Assembly (NCBI GenBank): GCA_002205965.3
Contig: NADL03000746.1
Span: 1-64,000 of the forward strand
Reading direction: 5' to 3'
DNA: 64,000 bases
Source: Kappaphycus alvarezii
Lineage: Eukaryota; Rhodophyta; Florideophyceae; Gigartinales; Solieriaceae
The translations under genes and the position numbers were made by a program. The notes under the pieces were generated by a model. The model was not told where the DNA came from. It worked only from the letters and a program-made list of their open reading frames with translations, and ran no database searches. Positions 11,087 to 20,843 of this stretch are shown one piece after another (position 1 is the first letter of the stretch; each line of letters opens with the position of its first letter).

Positions 11087-11719
11087 CCCTCTGTATGTGC
11101 TCTTTTGATTAATTTTTCTGATGTCGGACTTACCCCCGGCCTCAGAATAGCTATAGAGCCTGCCACGCGGATATGGTGGGACAAGCATTGAACTTTTGCA
11201 CAACGTAATAGGCTGACTTACAGGCTGTGCACGTTCGCACAGCCTAATTCTCACTGCGGACTTACCCCCGATGTACCTGGACTTACCACAGATGTACCTG
11301 GACTTACTCCCGATGAAGGCAATTATTATGCCCAAATGGGACCTCCTGACCACCTCCAATCAGCATTCGCCCCTTCCCTCGCGGTCCCGGCCCCGTCCAA
11401 TCAGCATTCCCCCTCACGCCTCGCCATTTTTTGACCGATCATAAGTGTGGCCCGGTACAACCGCGTGCAAACGCAGGTGCATCATATCATTTTTTGACGA
11501 AATTGATCCACAAATATTATTGGACGGGGCAATGCTTACGGAAATCCCTGCCCCCAAATTGCAGGAAAATATTTGTACAGTAACAAAAAAAGGTTAACAT
11601 TCAGTAGAATCCGGGCATATTTTGCTGAGCGCCAATGAAACGTCCCCCCTCTGTATGTGCTCTTTTGATTAATTTTTCTGATGTCGGACTTACTCCCGGC
11701 CTCAGAATAGCTATAGGGC
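11087..11719. repeat. Direct repeats of ~73 bases flanking a ~490-base segment
   Basis: 11087-11160 and 11647-11719 are nearly identical (CCCTCTGTATGTGCTCTTTT through CTCAGAATAGCTATAG). The enclosed segment carries a 21-base tandem repeat and a small hairpin (arms 11222-11230 and 11237-11245). The second copy lies at the 3' end of the gypsy element, so this may be a remnant of its 3' region or a separate insertion. Confidence 0.7.
11258..11320. repeat. Three 21-base tandem units
   Basis: GGACTTACCCCCGATGTACCT is repeated three times with a few changes. The same GGACTTAC(C/T)CCCG core also occurs in the flanking ~73-base direct repeats, which suggests that the tandem array arose from them. 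Confidence 0.7.
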
Positions 11720-11739
11720 TTTCAAACAAATAGGTATGA

Positions 11740-12290
11740 AGTTGATTACCTATGAAATATTCAAAAAAGTAGATGCGCGTTTGATAGTTCCAACCATCCC
11801 TTCCGCTTTCCCGTTTGACATAGGAGGGTATGCGAGAACTGTCTTTAGCTGAATACTTTTTTCTTCCAAGAAACGAAGCAGCGAAGTTGCAGTAAAACAA
11901 AGGGCGTTATCCGAGATGATCCTTTTTGGAAGACCAAACGGTTCAATTATTTTTTTTTCGATGAATCTCAGGACAACTTCAGCATTGACCTCTTCAACTG
12001 TAACTGCTATTTGCCATCCAGTAAGATGTTCCAACCCTATAAGGAGATATTTGTTTCTGGAAGAGGTTTCCTTGAATGGGCCGGCAGAGCTGAATTGAGA
12101 AGGTTTCAAAAAGACCGGAAACTGGAAAGCTTAGAGTTGTCTTATACTTTCGTATTGGAGTGAATTTTTGACAGTTGTCGCAGCTTTCCACGAAATCATA
12201 GACGTCCTTATGGATACTGGGCCACCAGAATCTCCCCGTAATGAATTTTTCGGCTCTTTCGAGATCATAATGCCCTAAATAATCATGAAA
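11740..12290 (-). pseudogene. Gypsy integrase region
   Basis: The HHCC-type N-terminus survives as CDNCQKF, followed by a catalytic-core-like stretch with LIGLEHLTGWQIAV, PFGLPKRIISDNALCF and SNGKAEGMVGTIKR. These correspond to the D-D-E core blocks of retroviral-type integrases. It is the 3'-most recognisable part of the broken gypsy element. Confidence 0.8.
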
Positions 12291-13760
12291 AGTCCTCTAG
12301 ATCTTCATTCTTTCTTTCATAGAGGCCACTAGTCGAGGACCAGTTTTTGTGTGTCAGAAGAGATTCCCATTCCGCAAATGTGAAAGCATTTTGGTTCCTG
12401 CGTACCAAATTTCTGTGTTCGAGATCAACCTTTCTCATTTCTAGTGCATCAAGGAATTCAATTAGTCCGTGAACTTTACCTTCGTACTCGTTATCGTTCA
12501 GCATCTCCAACTTGGTGACTCCGACGATGTCCTCCGAAGCTTTTTCATTTGGAATCAGTGCGTCCCTCAAGCGGGATAGGTAATCGGCAGGCTGATTATT
12601 GCGTCCGGGTCTATACACAATTTCAAACCGATATTCTGCGAAAATGTCGAGCCACCGGGCCAAGCGTTGATGTACATCCTTCTTTTGGAATGCTGTTTTA
12701 AGTGCCTGGTGATCAGTTATCAAGACAAATTTCTCGAGTGATAAAAGGTATACGCGAAACTTTTTCAGCGCGAAGACGACAGCTAGCGCTTCTTTCTCGC
12801 AGACTGAGTATCTCCTTTCCGCATCATTCAGAGTTTCGCTTGCGAATTGAACAGGGTGTAGTCTTCCGTTTTCATCTTTTTGGGACAAAACGGCACCCAA
12901 AGACCGTTCTGAGGTATCTGTTTCCACAACGAATGGTCTCTTGAAATCTGGGTACATGAGAACTGGGGGGAAACATAGCTTATCTTTAAGCTCCTGAAAT
13001 GCAGTTTCCATTTCCTTGTTTCAGTAAAAGTTTCCGTTCTTCGTAGTGCTGGCATGTAACGGAGCTGCAGTCTTGGCGAAGTCTTTGATAAATCTTCTGT
13101 AATATGAGGCCAGTCCTAAGAAGCTTCGGACCTCCGTCTTTGAAGCGGGCCTTGGTGCCAACTTTATTTTTTTCGTTTTCTCTGGATCCACTTTAATTTC
13201 CTCTTGGTCGACGATATGACCGAGTAATTGGATAGAAGTTTTCGCAAAGAAGCATTTGCTCAACTTAATTTTCAAGCTATACTCTGATATCCTCTCCACA
13301 ACTGTCTTGACGAGATGTGCTGATCCAATGTTTCTGAGAATATGGCGACATCATCGATATATACTCTTGCGAATGGAAGTCCTTTCAAAACCTCGTTCAT
13401 CATTCTTTGGAATGTAGCTGGTGCATTCATGAGACTAAAAGGCATCACTTCGAACCTGAACGTACCGGCTTTGCTGGTAATGGTTGTTTTTTCCTTACAT
13501 TTTTCATCCAATGGAATCTGCCAATAGCCAGTGTAAAGGTCAATTCAGGTGAAATATCTCCCATCATTCAGGTCCTCGAGGATCTCCTCCATGTTCAGAA
13601 TCGGAAATCGATCGGATATCATTCTCTGGTTCAGTTGTCGGTAATCGACGCAAAAACACAGCTTTCCATCCTTCTTTGGTGCGATCACAACTGGAAACGA
13701 CCATGGGATGAAACTGGTCGAATAAAATCATTTTTCAGCATACTTGTAACATTTTCTGAG
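12283..13760 (-). pseudogene. Gypsy reverse transcriptase and RNase H region
   Basis: Reverse transcriptase motifs include FEVMPFSLMNAPATFQRMMN and the catalytic YIDD (near 13360), then the LLGHIVDQE and SFLGLASYYRRFI blocks typical of Ty3/gypsy. RNase H follows, with FVVETDTSERSLGAVLSQ, YSVCEKEALAVVFALKKFR and ITDHQALK, ending in the usual tether (QPADYLSRL). It is part of the broken element. Confidence 0.88.
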
Positions 13761-14219
13761 ATAAATTGGCCATATTTTGGCGGTTGACGTCTAGGCTTGT
13801 GGTAAATCGGTTGCGTGTCGGTAAGTTCGAACGATTGAGTAACCGGTACACTTGCTTGTCTTAAATCCGAAACGCTCCATGCAATTACTTCGGAAGATGT
13901 CAACATGTCGGATATTTTCAGTGAGGCGGGGGCGGGAAGGTGCTGCACTTTTCCTTGGATATCTGCAATTTGGCGCCCTTTTTCTTCTTGATCCTCAACC
14001 TCAATATTTTGAAGGACCTCTTCCGTCGTGCTCACATCTTCATATATGGAATTCGACGTATTCTTATTTTCTTTGCAAAGGTAATCTTCTTTCATGCTCC
14101 GAATTCTGTCCTTTGATTCGATATCATCGCAAAAAGAAACACATTCAGGTGTCAAACCTACCCTAGAATCCCAGTCTTCATCTGTTTCAAACCCAGAACC
14201 ATAATCGCCCCATGCCATG

Positions 14220-16100
14220 TTCATTATCCCCGGAGCGTACCCTTTTCCACTTCCGAAAGTGTTAGTTGGTTCGGAATCTTCGCTGCATAGCTTGAAGTGA
14301 AATCTTCACTGTCCGTTTCTTTCAAATCTTCAGGATGCGTGCTTTTGTCGAAATCCAGGGGCATCTTCACGCTTCTGCCGTCTATATTAACTGAAACCAT
14401 TTGGTTGCCCAACTCAATGCATTTCCCTAGTCTTTCCATGGGAGGGCAGCCAATGATTGCATCGAAAGGGAGATCAGGCATGACAAGAAAGTCGACATCA
14501 ACTTTAGAGTCCCCAAAGAACACGGAAACTTTGTCAACAGTGCCCATGCATTTTGAGACGGTTCCATCCGCTACAGTTATTTTTCGAGTCGTTGGAGTAA
14601 TTTCGAGACCTAGATCTGTCACCAAAGTTTCTGAAATGAGGTTTGGAACAGCACCCAAATCGAAGAGAGCTTGGGTTTTCATACCCAATACTATGACTGG
14701 TACCAGCTTAAGACGTCTTGGTGCTGTCGAGGCCGATTGAAGAAACAGTTTCTTACCCTTAGCGGACTTATTAGACCTGATAATTTTTTTGAGTTCTTTT
14801 CTCGCATCCTCTGCGTCGCCCCTCAAAAGTTGACCAAACGTTATCCCAGTTGGGGCAGATGCAAGCTCAGCCACCAAATTGTACCTCTTCACATACTCTA
14901 GTACGTCCTTAGAGATACTCTTAACTTTCTTACTCTTTTTCGTCTTCTTGGCCGGAGTGACTCCCACTCCTGGAACAACTTGATCAGGCCTCTTGGTTCG
15001 AGGAGGTACAGGTGCTGGGATATGCTCCAGCATTCCATACTCTAGCCTAGGTTTCTTCGATAAAATGTTCCCTTCCCCATCCCTTTTTGTCACATTGACT
15101 TGATTAATCTCTTCAGCGATGGATACGTTACCGGCATCCGTCAACCTTTGATCCCTTCTATTTTGTAAGATTTTCACCTCTGGTCCTGACTCACTCCTTG
15201 CTTCCGATAAATTTGCTCTTCTGTTGTCTTTAGACCAGCAGTTACTTTCATGATGCCCATATCGACTGCACTTTCCACAACGAGGGTTTCTATGTGGATT
15301 ATCAGGACACCTGTTTGCAAAGTGTCCAGGCTTGTGACAGTAGGAGCAGACTTCTACGGCCTTAGGGACCCCAGACTGGTTCTTCTTAATTGTAAGAGTA
15401 AAGCTTTCCAACTGTGAGGTTATCATGTCAAGTCGATTATCGAATCGGGTTTCCAACCTTTCTTCCAAGTTTTTGACATCGCTCCTGACAGATTCTAATG
15501 CTGCTGCACTAGTAGCCGGCCTTTGATAATTCTTTTCAGGATGTACGATAGAGATCGATGTACGAATTTCCCTCGGTGCTCACTCAGTTATTGAAACGTC
15601 TCCAAATTTTTGACAAATTCTACCATGGTATCCTTCAGTTCATTAAAAGTGTGAGGGCCCTTGGTGAGGAGGAAATCAGAGAGCCGCTTATCCCCGTCGT
15701 CGCTTTACGCAGCATTCCGTACTTGGCTTGGGCGTTGAACCCGGCCTTTTCATAGAGATCACACAAGTACACCAATGAGCTCAACAAATCGTCCAAGTTG
15801 AGCCGGGCCTCTATGGAAGTACGAATCATCTCATCTGGTTCTACTTCCTGAGCATACTCTTTCACAAGCCACTCACATACCTCACCGAAGTTACGCTCAT
15901 TCCCGTTAAGAGACCACCCGTCGATAAACTTGGACTTATATTTGTGCTTTGCGCCACCATGACGATAGGCGAAGATACTTGCGGCCTTCTCTTCATCGCC
16001 CTTCTCTCGCATCACAACGTTGACATATGTGTAAAGAAACTCCTCAACGTCTTCAGTCTTGACCCCTGTGAACGTTATACGAGCAGCGTTGAGATCCATG
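14220..16100 (-). pseudogene. Gypsy gag, zinc knuckles and protease region
   Basis: The gag-like part lies at about 16100-15640. Two CCHC zinc knuckles follow near 15370-15230 (CSYCHKPGHFANRCP and CGKCSRYGHHESNC), which bind the element's RNA. A retropepsin-like segment lies near 14720-14340, with ALFDLGAVPNLIS at the active-site position and the typical second half (DAIIGCPPME). It belongs to the broken element at 11600-16577. Confidence 0.8.
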
Positions 16101-16188
16101 ATTACAGAAAAGAAATCCCCCCGAAGTGCTCCTTACTACTGCTCAACTCGAATACCTCGGGTGCAACCCCCTCCACAAGAGTACCAAA

Positions 16189-16577
16189 TGATAGGGTTAA
16201 ATCGTCGGGAGAAGAGATACTCAGAACCAACTACCCAAAGACGGAGGTGTTGCAAGCGACAAAAGTGCTACTGTGGTATTGTTGAACGAACAAAAGGGAG
16301 TGTATATAGAAGAGAGTTGAGGAAGCTACAAGCAAGTATAAAAGGGGCAGGGTCTACCACCGACGCTCTGCGACCAGCGTAAGAAAAAGTTTTCTGGGGT
16401 CTGAAGTTGACTCTCAACTTCCTACTACTCGGGACTTGGCTTGAAGTTGTCTCCAGTCTTGGTTTATGCTTTGTGTGCAACTTAATTTGTTGAGCACCCC
16501 GCTCGGGTATGCTGGCTCCCAAGTAGTCCTACCATTTCATGCAAACAGCCCCTTATATAGAGTTTTCAACCCTCACA
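16189..16577 (-). repeat. Probable 5' LTR of the gypsy element
   Basis: In coding orientation it starts TGTGAGGG and ends CCCTATCA, so it has the TG...CA ends expected of an LTR. It is followed by TGGTACTCTTG, a plausible tRNA primer-binding site. Inside are TATA-like (TATATA) and promoter-like stretches. Much of it aligns with 37055-37320, whose end falls at the same place. Confidence 0.65.
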
Positions 16578-16689
16578 TTCTGTAGCACCTATACAGTACC
16601 TATGTGCCAAATCTGCACCGCCACAGTACAGTGCAAAGCATCCCTCTAAAAATAATTAAAAATATAATTATAAGTACAGTGACACCGCA

Positions 16690-16790
16690 GCCACCGCAGC
16701 ATGCCAGCGCAGCCAACGCAGCATGCCAGCGCAGCCAGCCCAGCATGCAAGCTCAGCCTGCAAGCTCGTCCAGCACAGCATGCCAGATAA
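16690..16790. repeat. Minisatellite of GCAGC/CATGCCAGC units
   Basis: About 20-base units such as CGCAGCATGCCAGCGCAGCC recur at least three times with drift. The surrounding 16578-17100 holds no coding sequence I can support. Confidence 0.7.
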
Positions 16791-17106
16791 TATCTAGAAT
16801 TTTCCTTATATCAATATCTTCCAAGAGTAAAACACCCAAACGCCCCCCCCCCCTGCGGCGAAGATTCGCCCAACACAGCATGCGTTACGGTTGGCCTAAC
16901 ACCAGCTTTGTGCGGCCCCAACTTTGACTCCTTTTCAGACCCTCCAATGCATTCGCCTTCCACCCCGGTCTCGGAAAACAGCCGTCCTACATCTCTTATC
17001 AGTAAAGCACCCCAACTTGGCCTGCTCCATATCTCTAACTAAATCACCTTAATATTTTACCCTTTTTTAAATGCTCACTTAGAACAGTTTACAACAGGTG
17101 AAGGCT

Positions 17107-19495
17107 CTAAAAGATGCCTAGATCCATAGCCATATTACCATCTGCATTTCTAGTTAGCCTCACTCTTCCCACTTTGTTGTCACAAGAGCTGGTTTCACAG
17201 TTATTATCCCTCCCGCTGAAAACCGCGGTCTGGTCATCAGACACTGATCCCGTCGAATCAATTAGACCCACTTGGACTGTTGCGTTGGCTGACAGCGTGA
17301 CGGACTGGTCAGCCCACCGCCCAAACAGAATCACATCTGCAGCTGTATCCCACAACCCCTCGGCAAGGGCCGCGTCAATGGCTACTATTACCCGCCCATC
17401 GCTTGCACTTGAAAAAACGAACTTGTTCTCGGGAAATGCAGTCTCTACCCTACTGAATTCACCTAAGAAGCTCACTAACGTGTCCAATTGAAATGCCTCA
17501 TCAGAAGTAAACCTAATATCCAGGAATCTTTGACCTAGTGGCAAGTCTTTTCCGAGGGCAGGAGGTTTGAAACTCTGACTCGGTTCCGGTTCCGCGGTCT
17601 CATCAGTGTCAAAACCAAGCTCGTTTGGAGATGGTTCAGGTTCCAACATGAATGCAAATGTATACCTATCTCCAGTGAGGTCATACGCCACCTCCACTGT
17701 TCCAACCAATCGATGTGGACACTGGCCAGGTGCCCCTGGAAAGATGACCTCCTTCCTCTCCTCCCCGATTATCCCCGCAGGTCCAACTAGTGAAACTGTC
17801 ACAGAAGCCACTCCTTCGAGATCAAGAATTGCCCACCAGTCCGCTGTTAGTTCCACAGTGGTCGTGTTTTGCCACAAACCCGCTTCCAGTGCGTTTTCAA
17901 CAGCAACAAGTAAGCTTTCACTCCCTGTAGTGGCGAAATCGTTCCCTGAATAAAGAACATACGGGGAAGTGTCATCGCAGTTCGCACCAAAACTACCCCC
18001 GCAAATTGAATGCCTGCCTCCAGGTCAGTTCCTGTCGAGTTCCATTCAAACACAGCTAGTAAGCTTACTGTATTCGGAAACTCGAAAGCAGGGGATGGTT
18101 CAAGGGATGGTTCAGGATCGGGAGAGAGCACCGGTTCTGGGGACGATGAAATAATAAACTCGCCAGGAGAAGGCTCTGGTTCAGCGTGGAGATCGATAGA
18201 GAAGCCTGCAATCGAGGAATGAACCACTTCGATAAAGCCCACAATTCGATGTGGGCACGAGAACCCTGGAGCGCCAGGGAAGATAGTCATGGAGATGTCG
18301 TTACCGATAGGACCATCGGGGCCGATGAGCCTTGCCGAAACTTCAGCCTCGCCGTTACTATCAAAAGTAGACCACCAATCGGCGGTTAGCGTGATTGTCG
18401 TGTGGGACTGGAAGTGACCTTGGCGGAAAGCAGATTCGATTAAAACGGCGAAACGCTCGGACCCAGTTTTCGACATATTGTTCCCGGAAAAGAAAATGTC
18501 AGCAGTGGAATCAGAATGACAACCAGAGCCGACGGCATCGTCCAGGAAGACGATGGCCGCTTCGACATCAGTGATTGAGGAAACATATGTGAAATTGAGA
18601 AGGAGAGTAACCTCCTCGGGTTTGAAGAAGGGATCCACCGTAGGGTCTGTCCCGAAGCCTTCGAAAGTGTACTCCGGAGATTCCTCGAGAGATTCCTCAG
18701 AAGATTCCTCAGGAAAGCTCGGGAACATTGGGGGGGGGTCGTTTGGGATGAGAGATATGGAAGGAAGACTTTGGTTTGGAAGGATCTCCAGGCTAAGGCT
18801 CGCGAGCGGGGGCGTAAAGGCGGAGCATCTAGAGAACACAAAAGGGGAGTCGAGGATGATTGACTCTGATTGGAAAGGGGTGGTGAGGGACGTGTTGGGA
18901 GTAGAGGATGGATTAAATAGGGAGACGGATATGTTGATGGGTTCTTCTGCCAAGGTGCCATACCAGGAGGCGTGGAGATTGAGGTCTAGAGTTGTGTTCT
19001 CTGAACCCGGGAGAGGTGATAGTAGCGAGTCGAGAGAAATGGCATAGGCCTCCCAGCCAGGGGAGTACGAAGAATCCCCTGTAAAGAAAAGGAAAGGGAA
19101 GACATACGTAGAAGAACAAAGAGGTCCGATAGATGCATTTGAGGGAAAACGGAATGGGGGGCGGGGGTAAGTGCGGTGTCGATTTCAGCGCGGAAAGGGT
19201 TTTTGATAGAGGGGCTTCCAAGTGGGAGTGACCATGAGAAATTTATAAGAAGATAATCTGTGTTGAGAGCTGGGAACGGATGATGACCTAAGGGGTTTGG
19301 TGGAGGGGTGTAGGAAGGGGATTGGGGAACCTGCGGGAGGGGATTAGCGGAAGGGCTCGGGTTGAGTTGGTGAATGAAGCTCGGGGTGTGAGGGGGAATT
19401 TGAATATAGGTATCGAGTTTTGTGTGAGGGAGAAAACGAGAAAATCCGAAGAGAAGAGCAAGGCCGAAGAGGAAGGCAGTCAAGATGGCAGACAT
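17107..19495 (-). CDS. Four-repeat membrane-anchored or secreted protein (novel family, two frame changes at C runs)
   Basis: The first ATG (19493-19495) starts MSAILTAFLFGLALLFGFSR, a signal peptide or signal anchor, followed by a Pro-rich stem, so the rest should be lumenal or extracellular. About 800 codons down to a TAG at 17107 hold four related units. Repeats II and III share SGN...TGSE, (T/V)ELTADWW or TLTADWW, GP.G.IG, IFPGAPG..CPHR(I/L)VG and a PEPSP end; I and IV are divergent. Pro/Glu-rich linkers join them, and N-glycosylation sequons are frequent. The frame changes twice, near 19157-19166 and 17993-17998, both at runs of C in the coding strand, and repeat homology resumes immediately after each. 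These may be assembly errors or recent mutations. I recognise no known domain; adhesion or wall interaction is speculation. Confidence 0.72.
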
Positions 19496-19621
19496 GGCTT
19501 TGATCAGAATAGTCTGCGTACTTGGAACCAAATTGAAAGTTTTGGTTTCGGGTAGAACTTCCGGCGATGTTGATTCACTCTCTAGCCATGGGTGGGTAAT
19601 TTTTTCTCCTTTATCTTCCAA

Positions 19622-20240
19622 GCTCAGTGGGTATTAAGGATGGTCTACTGCGAGTAAAGGTTTACGTTCTACAAATGTTGCAATCTAAGCGCAATGAGAC
19701 TATCGTGCTGACCAACTGTGGCATTTCCTTAAGCTTCCATGTAATTTGCATTTTGTGCAGCGTTACATCTGAAGCAGCCATCTAGGCTCGGCATGAAAGG
19801 CCGTCCATGTTATTCAATTGCCTTAATTGGGGGAGAATGAGGTCTGTTTACTGGCAGGAACACGGGGGTTCATTTACTGTAACAGATAAGCTGGTTGATA
19901 GCAGTCAACTTTTATGGTAGGGCATGTACATCAAATGTTGCTGCAGGCGCTGATGGCACTTCATTGCACCTCACTCTACCAGCAAGTAGAAGGGAGGCCA
20001 GTAAGCAAACAAGCCGCATTTGAGGATGCTACCAACGCGGAGAGTCGCTGTAAAAGAATACCTACCACCTTCGAAACCCGTTCCATCGCACGACTGGCGA
20101 CGTTCTCACAAGCTCCTTGACCGCCGGATGCCAGCCTTCGAGAGTTGAGATTTGTTTACAGCGGGTTATGCAAAGGTTGGGGTCAACAGAATTTTCATTC
20201 AAACCAAGTTCAAGGTTCTACAGTACGGAGGGGAACGTGG
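19622..20240. other. No recognisable gene; upstream region of the four-repeat protein
   Basis: This lies upstream of the minus-strand four-repeat gene and may hold its promoter. I see no convincing TATA box or other feature. Confidence 0.4.
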
Positions 20241-20320
20241 AGGTAAATGTGGGGTGATTTAATATTTGAAAGATATGGTCGGTTGTGGCACGGAATATTC
20301 TAACAGGGTGGCAGTGACTG
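20241..20320 (+). repeat. Dispersed ~80-bp repeat R2, copy 1
   Basis: GGGGTGATTTAATATTTGAA is followed by GATATGGTCGGTTGTGGC and a GGAATATTC block. Copies occur at 35701-35790 (inverted), 38945-39005 (inverted), 44541-44622, 59186-59288 and, partly, 26355-26400. The reverse strand keeps one frame reading IFRATTDHIFQ in most copies. Confidence 0.75.
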
Positions 20321-20789
20321 AGCATTTTATTGTGTTGAAAGTTATTCGAACGTTCACCAGAGAGCTTGCAATAGAACCATGTTGGTTTACGTTTCTGATA
20401 GCAAAATTTGTGCGTTCCATGCTTGCTCACAAAAGCAGCACTCGCCATTTCGCATTACCACATCTGCGATACATGCCTCTACTCTTAGAGAGACTACACT
20501 GATGCGAAGATACGGTGTGCCGAAGTCGAAAGTTTTTTTGTGAACTTACACACACAGTACAGTACCTTAAACATACATTATCAGCTAGCGAAACCAAAAA
20601 GGGGGAAATTTTGGGCTATTTTAATGTATGAAGATTTGGTCGCTTGTATTCGCCGAGAAGCCGCTAGTGCGTTGTGTGGGATAAGTCCAACTGGACGAAC
20701 CCATGTTTCTTCTCACGGTACACAGTACAAACACAGAAATTTGCCACTTGGATTGCCTTGTTGCAACTAGAAGCTATGCTGTACTGGGA
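20321..20789. other. No recognisable gene
   Basis: I see only short unsupported frames between the R2 copy and the LINE-A 3' end. Confidence 0.4.
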
Positions 20790-20843
20790 TGAAACTTTAC
20801 TTATCGAGTATCTATCGTGTACACTGCAGGACTGACTATACGG

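Larger units (their letters stand above)
11600..16577 (-). mobile_element. Ty3/gypsy LTR retrotransposon (broken)
   Basis: In coding order on the minus strand it has a probable 5' LTR, gag, two zinc knuckles, a retropepsin-like protease, reverse transcriptase, RNase H and integrase. This order (integrase after RNase H) defines Ty3/gypsy. No second LTR is visible; the 3' side ends near the 73-base repeat at 11647. It is broken, with at least about five interruptions across the coding region. LTR fragments of the same family lie at 37055-37326 and, more distantly, 38440-38690. With only one LTR its age cannot be estimated from LTR divergence. Confidence 0.88.

Noticed and set aside
11087-11719. 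Pair of LTRs of a short element
   Set aside because: The 73-base direct repeats lack TG...CA ends and flanking duplications.
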